Assembly: GCA_040954595.2 (NCBI GenBank)
Contig: CM082591.2
Coordinates: forward strand, 11,656,001 to 11,720,000
Origin: Balanoglossus misakiensis
Taxonomy: Eukaryota; Hemichordata
Direction of reading: 5' to 3'
DNA length: 64,000 nucleotides
The notes beneath the pieces are model-generated. The model had not been told where the DNA came from. It did no database searches and was given only the letters and a program-made list of their open reading frames with translations. The position numbers and the translations under genes were made by a program. The stretch's first letter is position 1. Every line of letters begins with the position of its first letter. Of the stretch, positions 34,101 through 46,100 are shown piece by piece.

Positions 34101-37100
34101 TGCCAAAAATATGCAAATTAGCTGGGAAAATGTGAAATTGGTCAAAACCCAAAAACTCGACAACCACTTGTCAGATTTGTTTGAAAATGAGTATGCATGT
34201 ACCTTATGTCAACCTCATACAGTCCTGTATGTTTTGAGCTAATATTATCGATTTCCTATTTTTGATGCATTTTTTTGTATTTTTCCATGTTATTGGTAAA
34301 AAGTCTTCATTTCTGAAAGTGATAGGCTTACTTCTTTGAAATTTAGTATGAAGTTTCCTTATAGTTGTCTGAGTAAACATAGTTTTGTTCAAATTGTTGC
34401 TAAATTTGCATATTTATAATTTTGAGCAATATTTGCCAGTTTGGGTCCAACATTTTTTTCTTTAAAACCGCATGCCAGATTGCTTTTCAATTTGGTAGGC
34501 ATGTTCGTAGGGGTAACCAGTCTGGTCGCAGCCAGGGTAATTAAGGCGGCGAGATCAAAGAAATCTATTTGAATGTGAACGTCACTGAGTGGCAGTTACA
34601 GCCGGTTCGAAAAATTTTCAGACGGAGATTTTCGGTACTACAAGTGATCGTAGTGCATCCATTTTTCTAAGACGTGTATGAAACACCACAGTCAATGATA
34701 GGATGATTTTTCGTGAAGTTTTAACGACGCGTTCCCGAGAAAGACAGTTTCGGTATGTTGGTTGAAATTGTGGTCCCTGACTCTCGGAAAAGATTTCTTG
34801 TGTTGAAAAAAATTGGGTAGGTTAGGAAGATATTGAACTAAGTTACTGTGAAATTATAATGTTGTGAGCCGCTCCGTTGTGGAGTAATGACGGTGTAAAA
34901 ATTGCCTTCGCCTTTGACGAGTAGAGCCGTGTATTCCATATGTGTATGCACTGAACTAGGTCAACGCATGTTGACCCATGACGTAATGGCTTCCTTTTCA
35001 ATGCTAAGTTAACTCTCATTAGCATATTTTGCCCTCTGTGATTCATATAAACACAGCAAATTCCTGAATGATTACATAACTGGCTAAGTTTTAAAGAGGC
35101 CAGCTGTTCTATTTAGTGTTTGTACAGTACAAATGCCATTGGCAGCTTATGGGTCAGTCAGTGTTTGCCCATTGATCTCTCGCTATTAGGGCGTTCTCAC
35201 TGGCACGTATACACGGTGCTACACCAGTGTAGATTTGACACCGACGGAAAAAAACAAGTGAGAACGGTGTTAATTTGCGACGGCGATGGGTGGTGGGTCA
35301 GGGCCAGTGCTGGGCCAGCACTCCGACGCAAATATGCAGTGAGAACGCAAAGATAAACTAACACGGTTCAAAAGCGCCACCCTGCAGTGACTTTTGGGTA
35401 TGTTTATTTAAAGAGCATATCTTGCCTTTTTAAATCTTATCAGAAGGTTAAAAAATGTTCAAAAGAAATGTACTATGTTCCAAAAGTGACTATATTTTTT
35501 GGGTATCGATTTCTATAATATTTGTTTTGTTCTCATAAAATGCTTCAAAATCCACCCCGTCCTGAAAAGTCCGAGTTCAGATTTGCTGCATTTTGGTCAC
35601 GTGACGTGACGTCACAAGAGGAACCGGTCAGGTAGCCCAGCTTTAGCGATGCTCACAGGTGTCATACGGTGTTTTCGTGCTTTTCTGTGTAATACCACTA
35701 TGGGAAAGGGAGTTGTTTGCCGTGGTTGCAGCAACACATTACCTTGACGGGAGTCACCCGTGTGAGTTCCACAAAAACGAATGAAAGTCTATGCCACGAT
35801 CATCAACATCGTACGGTGGATATGAAGCCGGCGCGGCGCCGGCCGCAGCCGTAACTGTCAATGCATGACCGTTGAACGATAATCGGCCAGGTTCGAATCA
35901 CGAGAAGACAATCCCCACCCATACAGGAAAATAGAAGCCTGTCAGCAGGAGAGGTCGACCAACAGATCGTTTATACCCGGTATTGGTGTTCATACAATGT
36001 TCCAGCGACCGCGATTTACACAGTACTGTAGACAAGTAGTAGTAGGTGAACTGGCAGGATGTGTAAACACAATTTTGCGTTGGCCGACATCATGTTGAGA
36101 TTGTTTATTATTATTCACGCTTCCGTCTGGCTAACCGGTACCCAATGACCGCAAACTACAGTGTACGATAATTAAGGTTGACAGCAATCGATGTAAAAAC
36201 TTGAACGTTCAAAATATTACCGTTACTATTTCACGTTTTTTTTCAGTCGTACCTTTGTATGGCTTCGGCTGAACGGTCGCCATCTTTCTTTTCTAATTTC
36301 TTTGTTTACAAGTTTTACGTCGCGCTATGTCCGACTCATCGGCTCCAAAACACACTGTACAAATTTTGAAACAAAATGTGTTGAGTAAATTTTGCCTCGT
36401 GTGAGTGAAAACTGTTTCCAAACTTAGATATTCGTGTATATCAATGAAAATGTTTCATACTTTGTGAGCGTGAGTGGGTCGGCCTGGCATGATCGCCTGT
36501 TTCTGTTGGTTGTATGGTTTCATTTTGTTATAATGCAGTATGAAGCATGTCAAGGAACTTCCATGATTACAGCGACAAGTCATAAATGTTTCTGTTTGTC
36601 ATCACCAAAAAGGCATAGCTTACATGTAATTCAAAAGACAGAATTTTAGTGCTGGTAGTAAATATACATCGCGGCGCGATATGTGTCATCGCTGCCGATC
36701 GGCGCTGATGGAGTTCCCTTGACCTTGTACAATAACACACGCGTATTTTGTCTGATAAGGCAGTCATTGAAAATCGCCAAAAAGACCACGATCAGTTATC
36801 AATAAGTTGACATTGTCCAAGATAAGTAGATTTAGTCCCAACACTCTAGACCTAAACCTCTGGGCAATATTCGACGGTTTAATCGAGGCAGCAATCATTG
36901 TATGTGTAAGGTGCCTATACACATCCGCTGCCATTGCATGTTGTGTACTGCTTGCAATGCGAAGCCGTAGCCTAACCGGGCCGAGTTTTTTTTTTTCATA
37001 ATCGCATCTCCCCTAGATGATAAGGTAGACATATGTACGTTTATTTTGAAGGGTACGGGGGATACAGAGTTGTACCCAGGCTGACACAGCAAAGCCGTTT

Positions 37101-40100
37101 ACATCACAGGAATGTATGGTTGCAATTCAACCACTGCAATGTACAGTGCCAAGTCTGTTGCAAACGTAAATGGGTTCCTCTTGTGACGTCACGGAAATGG
37201 GCGTGGCCAAAACAGAACTTTTTTCTCAGGCCCTGAACATTTTTAAATTTAACATTTATTTATCCATATGAAATAAGTAAAAGGACACCAGCATTTAACA
37301 CACAAGCCCAATTATTATTTATCCTCAAAAGTGTGTTTCGAGGTAAGATAGGCTCTTTAATATTAGGTATAGCCCATTGTCTTTGGTCAGTTTCCATTGT
37401 GAAGTCAATCACACTGGACGCGAGTGGTTTTCAAACCATTCGCAGTTTGCCAGGTCTGCAACACTTCTGTCTGCTACCAACTTTCAGAAGGTTCTCTCGA
37501 TCACCGAAAAGCTGAGGCATTTTCCATTTATGGATTAACATTCATTTACTTCTAAACATTATCAAAACTGTCACAAAGTCGTCTAGAACGCATATGCAGG
37601 TATAGAAACTGAAACATGTTGCTGTAATGTCCTCTACGTCCTCAATTTTGTTAGTTGCCGTGTTGCTAAACATGGCCATTTAGACTGTGTTTATTTCAAA
37701 ACAGTGGCCAAAAGTTTAGTGTGTGGACGCACAGAGATTCTGTGGGCTAATCCCCTGTGTTTGCAGAGAGTAAGGGTTTTACTGGACTGGACATGACATG
37801 GAGAGGGTTGCATGAGTTTAACAACAGGGCAGTAACAATGATATCAAGCAAATGAGCTGGAGATCAGCTGTGACTTGCAATTGTTTCTTCTGAAGTGCAG
37901 TCTAAAAGGGCAAATTACATTATCATGTGTATGTAATCCATAATTGTCTGTCTAGTCTTGCAGATTTATCTTGGCTGTGCCAAACCATGCTAAATTAACT
38001 AGATAACTTTTGTTTATAATATTTTCACTAATTTGTTTGTGTCAATACAATGTCAAATGCAATTTCTTGTTAACTTGCCATTCCACCCAGTTCTCTGCTT
38101 GTCAACATACAAGTATGTGTAATGACCATTGTTATTGTTGACAAATGAATTCTAGTCCAAACTTGAATTCAAATTTTCCACATTATAAACAATACTGACT
38201 ATAATACATACAGCCTGTGATGATTAGCTAAATACTGGGAACATGTACTTCATTCAATAATTTGAACAAGAAACTACAGTAGTAGATACACAAAAGAAAC
38301 AAACTTGAAAAAAAAATAAAACGTTACAGCCAACTACTACATTAATAGTTAGAAACTACAGTAGTAGATACACAAAAGAAAAAAAACTTGAAAAAAAATG
38401 AAACGTTACAGCCAACTACTACATTAACCCTAACGCTGTCGAGTACGTAGCAGAGCGCCCGATTTCCGGTGTGGGTAGAAGTCGAACGTTGGCGAGTGAT
38501 GAATGACCTAATCGGTATGGATCGATATGATTCACCGACCCGCTGGAGTCTCTAGGCGTTTGCGTGCGCTTCGCTATAACGGGTTGACTTTGAACTACCG
38601 TTTTGAGGGCAATATCTGTTAGGACAGGAAAGTCTCGACAGGGTTCTTTGCCTTGAACTACAAAGAGCACACTATCCTAAGAGGCACATTCCGCCGGTCA
38701 TTCCCGACCCTGGGGAGACCGTTTTTTTGCGTCCGTCAAAAACGTACTTGGCATCGATGCATTGTTTACTATAACAGACGGCTCCACAACGACATAGGGT
38801 ATCGACCTTTTCGATGGCCAGCGGTGTAGGACGCACTCGTGGGTAGCACTGTTTGGGAAAGTGCGTTTTGGGATCGACTCGGGAAACATGACGAAATGGT
38901 GCAATGGGGCCCGCAGAGCTTGCGGGATACCTATGACTGTGTCGGTACAACCCTGTGCCGTAAAAATTTATAGCGTATTAACACCGTACTGAACGTCAGT
39001 TTGCCGTGCGTAAGTAACCAACGTGTCTTTATCACAACGTCCGTGTGTGTCTGGTCTGAAGAAATGAGTCGTTATCACAACGTCCGTGTGTGTCTGGTCT
39101 GAAGAAATGAGTCGTTGTCGGGCGGCTGTAGAGTGGGACACTGTGCGTCAGTGTCTAGTCGTTCGCATTACGTGTCGAACTAACCCGTACCCTACGGGAA
39201 AGTGGCAGGGGAAGGGGTGCCCGAACACCCCTGGCGGTACACCCTGGGTCCCCTACTGACAACTAATGGTGTCGTCGTTGTGACGTGATATGGCGTGTGC
39301 TAACACACTAACTTTATTTTCGTAAAAGTAAGCCTCGAAACGACGTTGACAGACGCTCCCCTCCCAGGGGAACGAACCCGATGACCCACAACTTTTACCC
39401 GGTTAATTGTTGTTTGAGGTCCCGCCGACACGGGACTGTGCCAAACTTGAAGTCTAGCACGTTCAAAAGCAGCTAAATTGACCCTCAAAAAACCCGATTT
39501 TCAGGCAAAAAGCCTGGTAATCCAGCGGGTGTAGAATGCCGGATTCTACATACACCGAAAAGGAGGCGGTCTCAGAACGACTCGGCAGCCCAACGGGTTA
39601 TGACCCCCGGTAGCAATAGGGTTAATAGTTTGAAAAGTCATATCATCTATTTAGGGGCACAAGCCTATCGGTATTGTTGGAATTTTTCTTATTATTATTA
39701 TTATTATTCTTCCGAGAAATATGTCATGGTAGATCTGGAAAACCGCAGCACCTAGGGGGCTGAAACTTGGTAGGGTGATAGGGGCCAATGAGGAGACGTG
39801 CAGTGGCCCGTGAATATTTAATTAGTCACGTGACCTGGCGGCCATTTTGGATTTTCTGAAAACCGTTAAATGACTCCTCAAAAACTACAGGGCCGATCGA
39901 GTTCAAATTTGGTGTGCAGGTAGCCTACGTTCTGTCCATCATTTTACCCCATTGAAATCATGACGTCATACATGAAATTTTTTTGCTACAATTGTTTTTC
40001 TGAAAAACTACTTAAAACTTTAAAAATCTTCTTCTCCAGAACCAGCAGTTGCCGAGTCACGGGATTTGGGATATGTGGTCACCTAACCTATTCTTCGCTA

Positions 40101-43100
40101 TCAAATGACGTCAGACGCGCTCAGGCGGCAGTTACGTTCGCATTCAAATTTCCAGATGACGGGCAACTTCAACAACGTGGTGCAGACAAAGATAGTGCAT
40201 ACGAAATGCCAAAACGCTGATGAGGCAACATACCCGATACATGTTATGTGTCTGGCGGTTCTAAAGTAAAAACATACTCGGAAAAACTTTTACTGGATGC
40301 CGAAATATTGCTTGCCCGTCATCTGGAAATGACTGCGCCATGGGACACATTGGCAGATCACGTGATTGATAGTAAAGAATATCTATCAAGTTTGAGAAGC
40401 GCACTGTGATTGGTCAATCATTATGGCGGCCATGTTGGATTTTCGGAAAACCATTGAAAAATGAAAATTCCGTTTTGTAGCCAAAATGTTGACAGCGCGG
40501 AAATTCTTTTTTTGGATATGAGTCATCATATGACCGGAAGTTGTCACAATTTTTCGGGGCAATTTTCACATGACCTTTGACCCAGTTTTAAAACAACTAA
40601 TTATATATGCATATTCCCCATACCTCCTCTTGTCAAAGCACCACAGTCATGAATTTTGTGGACATGGGTACCAATGCTGCCAGGACATGACACAAATATT
40701 TTGGTAATTTTGGCAATGACCCTTGACCTATTTCTGAAACATCATTTTTCTGCATATCTAATTCCAGGCTAACCAATAGGGCTAGAGGTCTGGTTTTAGT
40801 TGGACATGGCCCACTCTGGGGTCTCATCGAAAAGTGGGATGGTAACTCTGATCAAAAAGCTAGGTGCTCTTATCGAAAAGCTGAGGTACTCTCATCGAAA
40901 AGAGGGTGCTCTGATCGAAAAGCTGAGGTACTCTCATCGAAAAGCTGACGTACTCTCATCGAAAAGCTTTAGTGCTCTGATCGAAAAGCTTGGTGCTCTG
41001 ATCGAAAAGTGAATACTCTCATCGAAAAGCTGGGTGCTCTGATCGAATTTTGGCATGAATTACACTCCATAAGTGTGTGTCTGTCTGTTCCAGGGCTGAC
41101 TGAAAGAAGTTGCTTCTCATATGTGTTTGTACAGACAATTTTTGGTCAATTTTTTTTTCTAGCACCACTTGTAAGACTGCCATGACACATGACAGTTTAT
41201 TGGGCATGTTCCTTGTTAATTTTTTTACATTCCATATTTCTATATCATAAGATCATATCTGCTTGCAATGTCACCTGTAATTTTTATTCTGGTGTGTCAC
41301 TGTTTCCGCATAATCCTCAAATGGGACCACAGTGTCCTTGACGCTATTTTTGTTCCACAGGGACAAATGCAAGTGTCAGTTGGTTTTTGCCCAAATGTAT
41401 AAGGTGATTTGGATGACCTCTGTCGTACAGTGCCATATCTCACCACGTTGTACAGGTGCAGCTTTGAAACTATCATGAAATGCCAAATACAGGGGGATAC
41501 CTGTGACACCTGCTTGATTCATGTATTATGTGCATACCTAATGGTTGGCAAAGTGAAAGGGCTGCAAATGTAGGATTTGCTGCACATGACAGAAACAGGA
41601 ATGAAAATTTTTTTTTTGTCAAATTTTTGGGTGACCTCAGGTGTCCATTGACCTGCTTTCCATATGTTAGCTTGCACATCATACTGTATATAGCCAGGTG
41701 TTTGGAGGGGTAGGGTAGGACCCTCTGCGTCATGAAATGCTAAATTCCTGGGGCCACCTGTAACTTACTTGCATAACTCATTATTATGGCCATACCTAAT
41801 TTGACAAACCCGAAGGGCGAGGATTTTCCGTTGTCTTGAATATGAACCAAATAGGAATCCAAATTTTTGGCCCAATTTTTGGGTACCCTCAGCTGACCTT
41901 TGAAGTACTTACTGAAGTACTTACATAACGTAGAAGTTCACTTTTGGTTGTTGTGTTTGTAGTTTATAAGTTGTAGGACATCCATTTTAGGTGGTTGCCT
42001 ACTTCCCCATGTCTCCACATCCAGAGCAAATACAGCCTATGTATTTGAATGGTACAACCCTGAATGGAGTCTAATGGTTATTATCTCTATGCTTGGGCCC
42101 CTCCAATGCTGCTTGCAGCTTTAATTATCAAGTGGTAATTGTTCTCATATTACCATACCAATGCTTTTATTTACAGAAAAAAGTGGTCTCATATTACCAT
42201 ACCAATGCTTTTATTTACAGAAAAAAGTGGTACAACAATTGAGGAAAGAGCTTGGAGTGAAAAAAGATGAGAATGAATCACTTCAAATTTCCATACAGGT
42301 AATGTTGTATTCTAAAGCTTATTGACAACCTCTTTCTCAAATATAGTTAAAAGTTTAGATTCTATCAAAAAGTTGAAGTTTATTCACCAAAAGGATGATA
42401 TTATGTTATGAGAAATGATGTAGAAATTGGACGTAGTATTAGTTCAAATGACTTAGTATTGTTCAAATGATGGTGCATTTTCAGGCTTAGCAGAGTAATT
42501 AATGTTTTGCAAGTTTGTAGTTGATGTTGTATGTTGAAAGTTTGCAGAATTAAGGTTTGGTAAACAGCTTGTGAGTCTTTGGCAGACCTTCTAATGGTAT
42601 AATTAGCATTGCAACATTTGGAATCTGTGCTTTCATTGTCTATGTGCAATCAGTGCATGGTAATTTTAACCAAGGTGGTATCCAGTTTGATTTCAAGCTT
42701 TTCATCACATTGAAATTAGTGATTGGCCAGCAGTTGTATACGATTAGTTAGCTCTTTCTAAAAATTTGTGAATCAAAAAATGTTTTATGGGCAATGATTT
42801 TTAGTTTTTGATACATTTTGAAAATTTAGCCATTTAAATAAATCTTGTTCCTCATAATATTAATAACATTGCTGAAAAGCAATTGTGAAGAAAATGGTCA
42901 ACAGTGTTGCCACATGGTGATAGAAAATGGTGTCGAAACACTTCAAGAACTTGAACTTGTGCTGCGCCTAATTGCTTAATATTATATATTGTGTTTCAGA
43001 AAGCAAACAGTGATTCAGTCAATGTAAGACCAACCATCATACCAACAGGTGCATCTGGAATTTTGCCTCCTTCAAGAAAATCTCCAATTGTATTGACTGT

Positions 43101-46100
43101 AGACAGACCAAAAATGGTGCGAGATATTCCCAAACTTATTCCGTCCCCTTCAGGACAAGGACGGATGACCATCATACAGAGCAAAACCACAGCCAAACTC
43201 AGTAGTATAAGTGCTCCATTGAAAGTGCCTCAGTTGAACAGAGTGTTAGGACAATCAAACAGACCGCCACCACTTATGAATCAGGTAAACCGTGCTCAGC
43301 AGATTCATTAGCTGGAAATTGCAGATATGCTTAAAGCTGCCACAATAAAAGAACTTCAAATTTTCTCCCTATACTTTAGAATCACCACCACTAAGCCATA
43401 ACTTGCAATGCGTGTGTAAGTCAGTGGATTTGCACAAAGCTATAGGCCGGTCAGTTGACAATGCCATGACTCTGGAGTCTGACAGACAGACAGCTGTCAT
43501 GCGATCTGTTTCATGGCAAAGGAGGAAATCCCTGATCCAAAAATAACATCTATGCTAGAACTACAAAAGCTTAATGGTAATACTTCTCTCAACGCATGTA
43601 ACCCATACTCTCATTCAGTTTAGATCCATGAAATGCAGAGAGCAATGGCTGAACCCATGTATTGGGCTCCTCACAGATTAAACCGTCAACATCACGATTG
43701 ATAAAAAACTTATAATTTATCTGCGTGTAATGACAGACCTAAGACATTGTTTCATAAAAACGAGACAGTTCCCAATGGTAAAGCAGAAACGGTTACAAAC
43801 ACTCTGATCGATACGCTTTGCGCCAATGATATAAACTTTCAGAAGGTAATCGGTTTTGGGTCGGATGGAGCCAGTGTCATGACAGGGCGACTGAATGGTA
43901 CTGCGGTCCGTATGAAGAAACTTACCCCATTTATGACGTCGGTGCACTGCATGGCTCACCATGTTGCCCTTTCAGCCAGCAGTGCAACCAAGCAAGATAA
44001 AGGTGTTGTAGATGTGCGCGAATATTGCAGAGATGTAAACAACATCTATAATTTTACCACTATTCGGCGGCACGAATGAATCGTCTCCGCGAACTAAGTG
44101 AAGCACTTGATAGCAATGATTTCCGCTTGCTAAAAGAACCTTGTTCTGACCGCTGGTTGTCATTGTCACGAGCCGTAACCGCGATCAATAACAGTTGGAA
44201 TATTCTCGCCCTAGAGTTGGAGGGGGAAGCTACATGTAGCCCCGGAAAAAATAATGCTACAGCGAAAGGGCTTGCAACACGCATATCATCGTTCATAATT
44301 GTGGCCACAACCAAGCTCTTGAAGGATGTGTTGGCAATAACGGATCGATTAAATCTATTATTTCAACGGGTTAATATTGATCTCTCGTCTATAGCGCCGA
44401 TGGTCTCATCTATGGTAGTGAGTCTCGAGAATTTATTGGAGTCACCATACAGTGGAATGCACGAGGTCACGTTTATCGATCAATTTCACCACAAGAACCA
44501 AACGTATCAGGGCATAAAGCTTAGATACGCGGCCGACATCAATGAATATGCAAATTTCACAACCCTATTGTTTACGCAATCTTGTCACATTTTACGTGAA
44601 CACAATATTGAATGCCGCATGGTAGAAAGTGAATTCATGAAACTAATGCAAAAATTGGCAGCTCTTTAGGCTTTAATAACATGTTCAACTCATTTTGTCT
44701 TGTCCTTGTTCACTGGTTGTACCAGCAGTTGCAAAATGTGAACTTTTCAGAAAATTTTGAATGATAGTGACCCTTTCAATAACAGCTTTATCCTCTTTCC
44801 TACAAGGGCTGTTACAGCACTTTGCCACGTAGTTAAAATGCATCATTGAGCATTTTTTTCCGACTATAATGGGGGAAACCTATTTGAACTGCACATCTTA
44901 GCATGGCTCATATACATAATTTGATGTACTTGAGCTCAGCTTGGTAGTTTGAACACCTTAAAAACGCACCAAACCTCAAAAGTTCGGCTTGGTGGTCATA
45001 TCTGGCCTACTGTGGCATACACACTTAGCAGGTTAATAAACCTGGGTGCTGGAATTTGACGGCATAAGATACTGCTGTCACAAACCAATCAGCAGGAGCC
45101 AGACTCACAGATGCATTGTGGGATCTTGAGTTCTCTCTCCTCCAGTGAAGAAAACAATCAAACACAGCTGACTTAATATACGGAGTGTTTTGTTTAATCA
45201 AGACCTGATTTTGTGTTTGACATGCATAATGACAAACTAACCATCAAACTTTACGTGTTGTCTTTAACTATTTTAAAAGTTGTCAGAATGTGATAAAATA
45301 TGATTTAGACAAAAACAATGTTTGTAAGTATTAATTTGAACTTTAATTAAAAGAAATAAGCAAGATTTTCATATAAGCATGAAATACAAATGTTTTTGTC
45401 AAAACATGTAGTGGCTGAGGTTTTCACTGGACTGTTATTTGTTGGAGATTTGTATACAAACACTTTTGATAGAAAATATAAACAGATTGTGTACTGGTAC
45501 TACCTTACCAAAGTTACAGGCAGTGAAGCTTAACAATTCATGTTTATACAAGTACATCTTTTTTCATCAATATCATCTTTTCTTGCAGAGTCAGAGAAGT
45601 ACAAACTCATATGTGAAGAGACCATCCACACCAAATAAACATACACAGAGGGAAAGTCCATCAGATCTGTCGAAACCGGAACATATTATCTCCAGAACAG
45701 CTGTAAAACCAGGAGAAGGCAAAGTTAGTCAGGCATGTTTGTGGGTTTGAATTTGTATTAAGTGCTAGCACTGCCATAATGTACAGTTCGCAGTGTCGAA
45801 TCTAGGATCAGAGAGTTGGAGGGCATTTTGGTGCATGGACTTCAATCTTCGGGGGGGGGGGGGGGGGGGGGATTCTTATGACAATCCCTTACATTCCATA
45901 TTTATTATTTTTGTCCTGACAACATGAAAGTTAGAAAGTGTGATTAAACTAGCAAAAATGATAAAAAGGTTGGGCAAAATGAAGTTTGCAGTGAATTCCT
46001 TTGAAGTTTTTGTTTACACACTGATACACTCCATGTAAACGGTGGACAGAAAGAAACAAAATGTGTGCAGTCTGATCGATGGTCTTTTGTTGAGTATTAT

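Noticed and set aside
35892-35912. GGTTCGAATCA, resembling a tRNA B box
   Set aside because: No A box or cloverleaf stems can be placed around it; it lies inside the TTAA element and recurs at 46920.
38419-38950. Minus-strand frames in the GC-rich TTAA element as a piggyBac transposase
   Set aside because: The Cys spacing does not convincingly match the piggyBac C-terminal zinc region and no DDD catalytic core is visible.
40800-41012. 70-codon repetitive open frame with [12 protein letters not shown] repeats
   Set aside because: It is the translation of a minisatellite with 19-27-bp units; the frame and units drift and there is no splice or start context.
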